The notes under the pieces were generated by a model. The model had not been told where the DNA came from and made no database searches. It saw nothing but the letters and a program-made list of their open reading frames with translations. Below are positions 35,019 through 36,537 of a stretch of DNA of 36,537 nucleotides, piece by piece (positions within the stretch are counted from its first letter, which is position 1; every line of letters begins with the position of its first letter). Origin of the DNA: Oscillospiraceae bacterium (GTDB lineage: Bacteria > Bacillota > Clostridia > Oscillospirales > Oscillospiraceae); contig SVLC01000017.1 in assembly GCA_015068155.1 (NCBI GenBank), forward strand, positions 1 through 36,537. Reading direction: 5' to 3'. The position numbers were made by a program, and so were the translations under genes.

Positions 35019-36326
35019 TTACTGCTTTTTCTTCAACAGCTTGATCAGCGGTATCAGAGCCGCAAAGGTGACCGCCAGGGCTATCAGCGCGCCCAGGAAG
35101 ATGTTTTCATTGGGCACAAAGGATTCGGTACCGTCGGCATTTACAATCATCTCCGCGCCGCTGAGGATGGCTGCGCCAATGGCCGGACCGATCACGCCAG
35201 GGATCAGCACCTGGCCAATGATCCGCAAACCCTGGAACATACCGGCTTTCTTTTCCGGCGTACAATCCCGGATCAGCGCGCCCAGCATGGCGCCGGTGCT
35301 TAAATAGCCGCACATCATCAAAAGGCTGCCGATAAATACCGGCACAGTGGCCCGGGCAAAGTACAAAACCACATAACCCGCCGCCAGCAGACCGGTCGTG
35401 GGCAGAATGGCAAACCCAAATCCCTTGCGGTCGTATACCTTTCCGTAAAAGCCGGTGAACGCCGCCGCCACAATGATGGCCGGAGCAAAGATCAGCACAT
35501 AATTGTCCATACCTAAGCTGACCTGGTAGTAAAGGATCAGATAGGGCATGAATATCTGGATAGAGATATTAAACAGCGCCAGCGCCGCCAAAGCGCCATA
35601 AAGCCGGAGATTTACTTTGATCACAGCGGGGCGGAAACCGTAGACGATATTGGCAAAATAGTGGGCGTTTTCCTCGTTTTTCACCGTGGATTCCTCAATA
35701 AGGAAGAATCCGGCAATGCCCAGCAGCAGTACAACACCGCCAATGACACAGAAAATCACCGTCCAGCTTTCCTGCAGATCCTGGTTCAGGCTCATAAAGC
35801 CGCCGAAAACCACCAAAATAGCCACCAGCGGCATCATGGCGTTGATACCTTCGATCTTGCCCCGGTTGGTCTCATCGGTGGCATCGGTAAGCCATGCGTT
35901 GAATGCCGCGTCATTGGCGGAGGATCCAAAGAAGGTCATAACGCAGTCCAAAACAATGGTCAGGGTGATGCACAGGCCAAGGGCCGCGCCGTTGTAGGAT
36001 ATCATGGGAAAGAATGCCCGGTGAATACTATCCTCACGGATCAGCGCAAAGCCCAGAATGGAGATGCCCCAGGCGATGTAACCGGCGCAGATAAACAGCT
36101 TCCGCCGTCCCAGCTTATCGGACAAAGCACCGATGAGCAAGGTCGTCACCGTAGCGGCAATGGCAGAGGCGGAGACCATCCAGGAGATCTGTCCGGCGGA
36201 GGCATTGAACATCTTGTAGATAAAGACATTCAGGTACATGTTTTCTATGACCCAGGCTACCTGTCCCACCAGCGCGAAAATCACAAGGGCGAAATAAAAT
36301 TTTGCATTTTTCCCGGTTTTTATCAT
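35019..36326 (-). CDS. Major facilitator transporter, possibly for sugars or glycosides
   Basis: 435 residues from the ATG at 36326: GGAGG lies 7 bases upstream, and the in-frame ATG 81 bases earlier would start in a promoter. Twelve membrane segments. LLIGALSDKLGRRKLFICAGY is the first-loop MFS motif, and GKVYDRKGFGFAILPTTGLLAAG is the matching loop in the second half. It has some likeness to the GPH/SLC45-type sugar porters, but the substrate is inferred mainly from the GH2 enzyme next to it. A consensus promoter lies just upstream. Confidence 0.88.
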   Translation of the reverse strand: MIKTGKNAKFYFALVIFALVGQVAWVIENMYLNVFIYKMFNASAGQISWMVSASAIAATVTTLLIGALSDKLGRRKLFICAGYIAWGISILGFALIREDSIHRAFFPMISYNGAALGLCITLTIVLDCVMTFFGSSANDAAFNAWLTDATDETNRGKIEGINAMMPLVAILVVFGGFMSLNQDLQESWTVIFCVIGGVVLLLGIAGFFLIEESTVKNEENAHYFANIVYGFRPAVIKVNLRLYGALAALALFNISIQIFMPYLILYYQVSLGMDNYVLIFAPAIIVAAAFTGFYGKVYDRKGFGFAILPTTGLLAAGYVVLYFARATVPVFIGSLLMMCGYLSTGAMLGALIRDCTPEKKAGMFQGLRIIGQVLIPGVIGPAIGAAILSGAEMIVNADGTESFVPNENIFLGALIALAVTFAALIPLIKLLKKKQ

Positions 36327-36353
36327 AAAAAAGCCTCCGTTTTCGTTTTTCTT

Positions 36354-36382
36354 ATTATAATTCATGGACCGGGGGATGTCAA
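36354..36382 (-). promoter_or_regulatory. Promoter of the MFS gene
   Basis: On the minus strand TTGACA, 17 bases, TATAAT. The transcript start would be about 20 bases before the start codon. Confidence 0.85.
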
Positions 36383-36463
36383 GAAATGCAGAAAAAGACC
36401 GCTGCACAGAGCAATGTCAGTAAGTTAAGCGACATTGTTTCAAACGCAGTCCTATAATGAACG

Positions 36464-36492
36464 AGTGCATCCGGTAACGGGTGCACTTTTTC
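36464..36492 (+). terminator. Intrinsic terminator near the right edge
   Basis: AGTGCATCCG-GTAA-CGGGTGCACT then TTTTTCT. No plus-strand gene visible in the window ends here. A TATAAT (36453-36458) lies just before it, so it could end a very short leader. Confidence 0.6.
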
Positions 36493-36534
36493 TGCCTAAA
36501 AGGCATGACAAATGAGCGGATTGAAAAATCCGCT
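36493..36534 (+). other. Two further hairpins at the window end
   Basis: TGCCT-AAA-AGGCA (36493-36505) and AGCGGATT-GAAA-AATCCGCT (36515-36534). They may form part of a leader for a gene beyond the right edge; nothing more can be said. Confidence 0.35.
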
Positions 36535-36537
36535 AAA

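Overview
The window looks like a chromosomal segment of a GC-moderate, anaerobic Gram-positive member of the Clostridia (Oscillospiraceae/Ruminococcaceae type). Reasons: strong AGGAGG-type ribosome binding sites, many small lipoproteins with a LLSLAACG-type lipobox, a clostridial neighbourhood of recD2, comF and mreB, a YitT protein, a divergent ParE/ParC-like pair, and an F-type ATP synthase whose c subunit carries a two-carboxylate Na+-type motif. The genus cannot be read from sequence alone.

Layout. 1-6044 (minus strand): an operon for a multi-pass membrane protein with a C-terminal zinc ribbon followed by four lipoproteins (the last runs off the left edge). It is interrupted by an IS110-family element (about 3426-4958, plus strand) that landed in the Shine-Dalgarno sequence of the second gene. 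6162-8136: a solo LuxR-type regulator, divergent from a LuxR regulator fused to a polytopic membrane domain. They share an intergenic region with two CTACC-N6-GGTAG dyads and a leader terminator. 8250-9086: a Cys-rich protein of unknown role. 9164-13404 (minus): small membrane protein, recD2, comF, mreB. 13508-13834: a miniature pyrophosphatase-like protein. 13975-14050: tRNA-Gly(GCC), with its 3' end duplicated 177 bp downstream. 14285-14578: an AT-rich small membrane protein with a long structured leader. 14837-21110 (minus): ParE-like and ParC-like topoisomerase subunits, a YitT protein and a lipoprotein with a degenerate transglutaminase domain. 21338-28550 (plus): the full atpZ-I-B-E-F-H-A-G-D-C operon. 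28882-29637: an XRE regulator and a small membrane protein. 29747-32424: asnS and an OFA-type MFS transporter. 32586-36326 (minus): a small membrane protein, a GH2 glycosidase and an MFS transporter.

The most interesting reading is of the IS110 element. Its 5' non-coding end folds like a bridge RNA: a 5' hairpin, then two loops that each carry an ACCG...CGGT hairpin. One loop carries guides matching the host flanks (ATTCTC-CT and CT-TTC) and the other carries guides matching the element's own ends. The guides spell the antisense of a Shine-Dalgarno site (GAAAGGAGAAT), so the element appears programmed to insert into ribosome binding sites. Joining its two ends around the proposed CT core would create a TTGACT-N17-TATTAT promoter, which supports the boundaries.

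Other notable points are the predicted Na+ rotor together with an ATP synthase subunit a that carries an extra hydrophobic hairpin, the tRNA 3'-end duplication, the structured leader at 14579-14735, and a family of short palindromic intergenic repeats.
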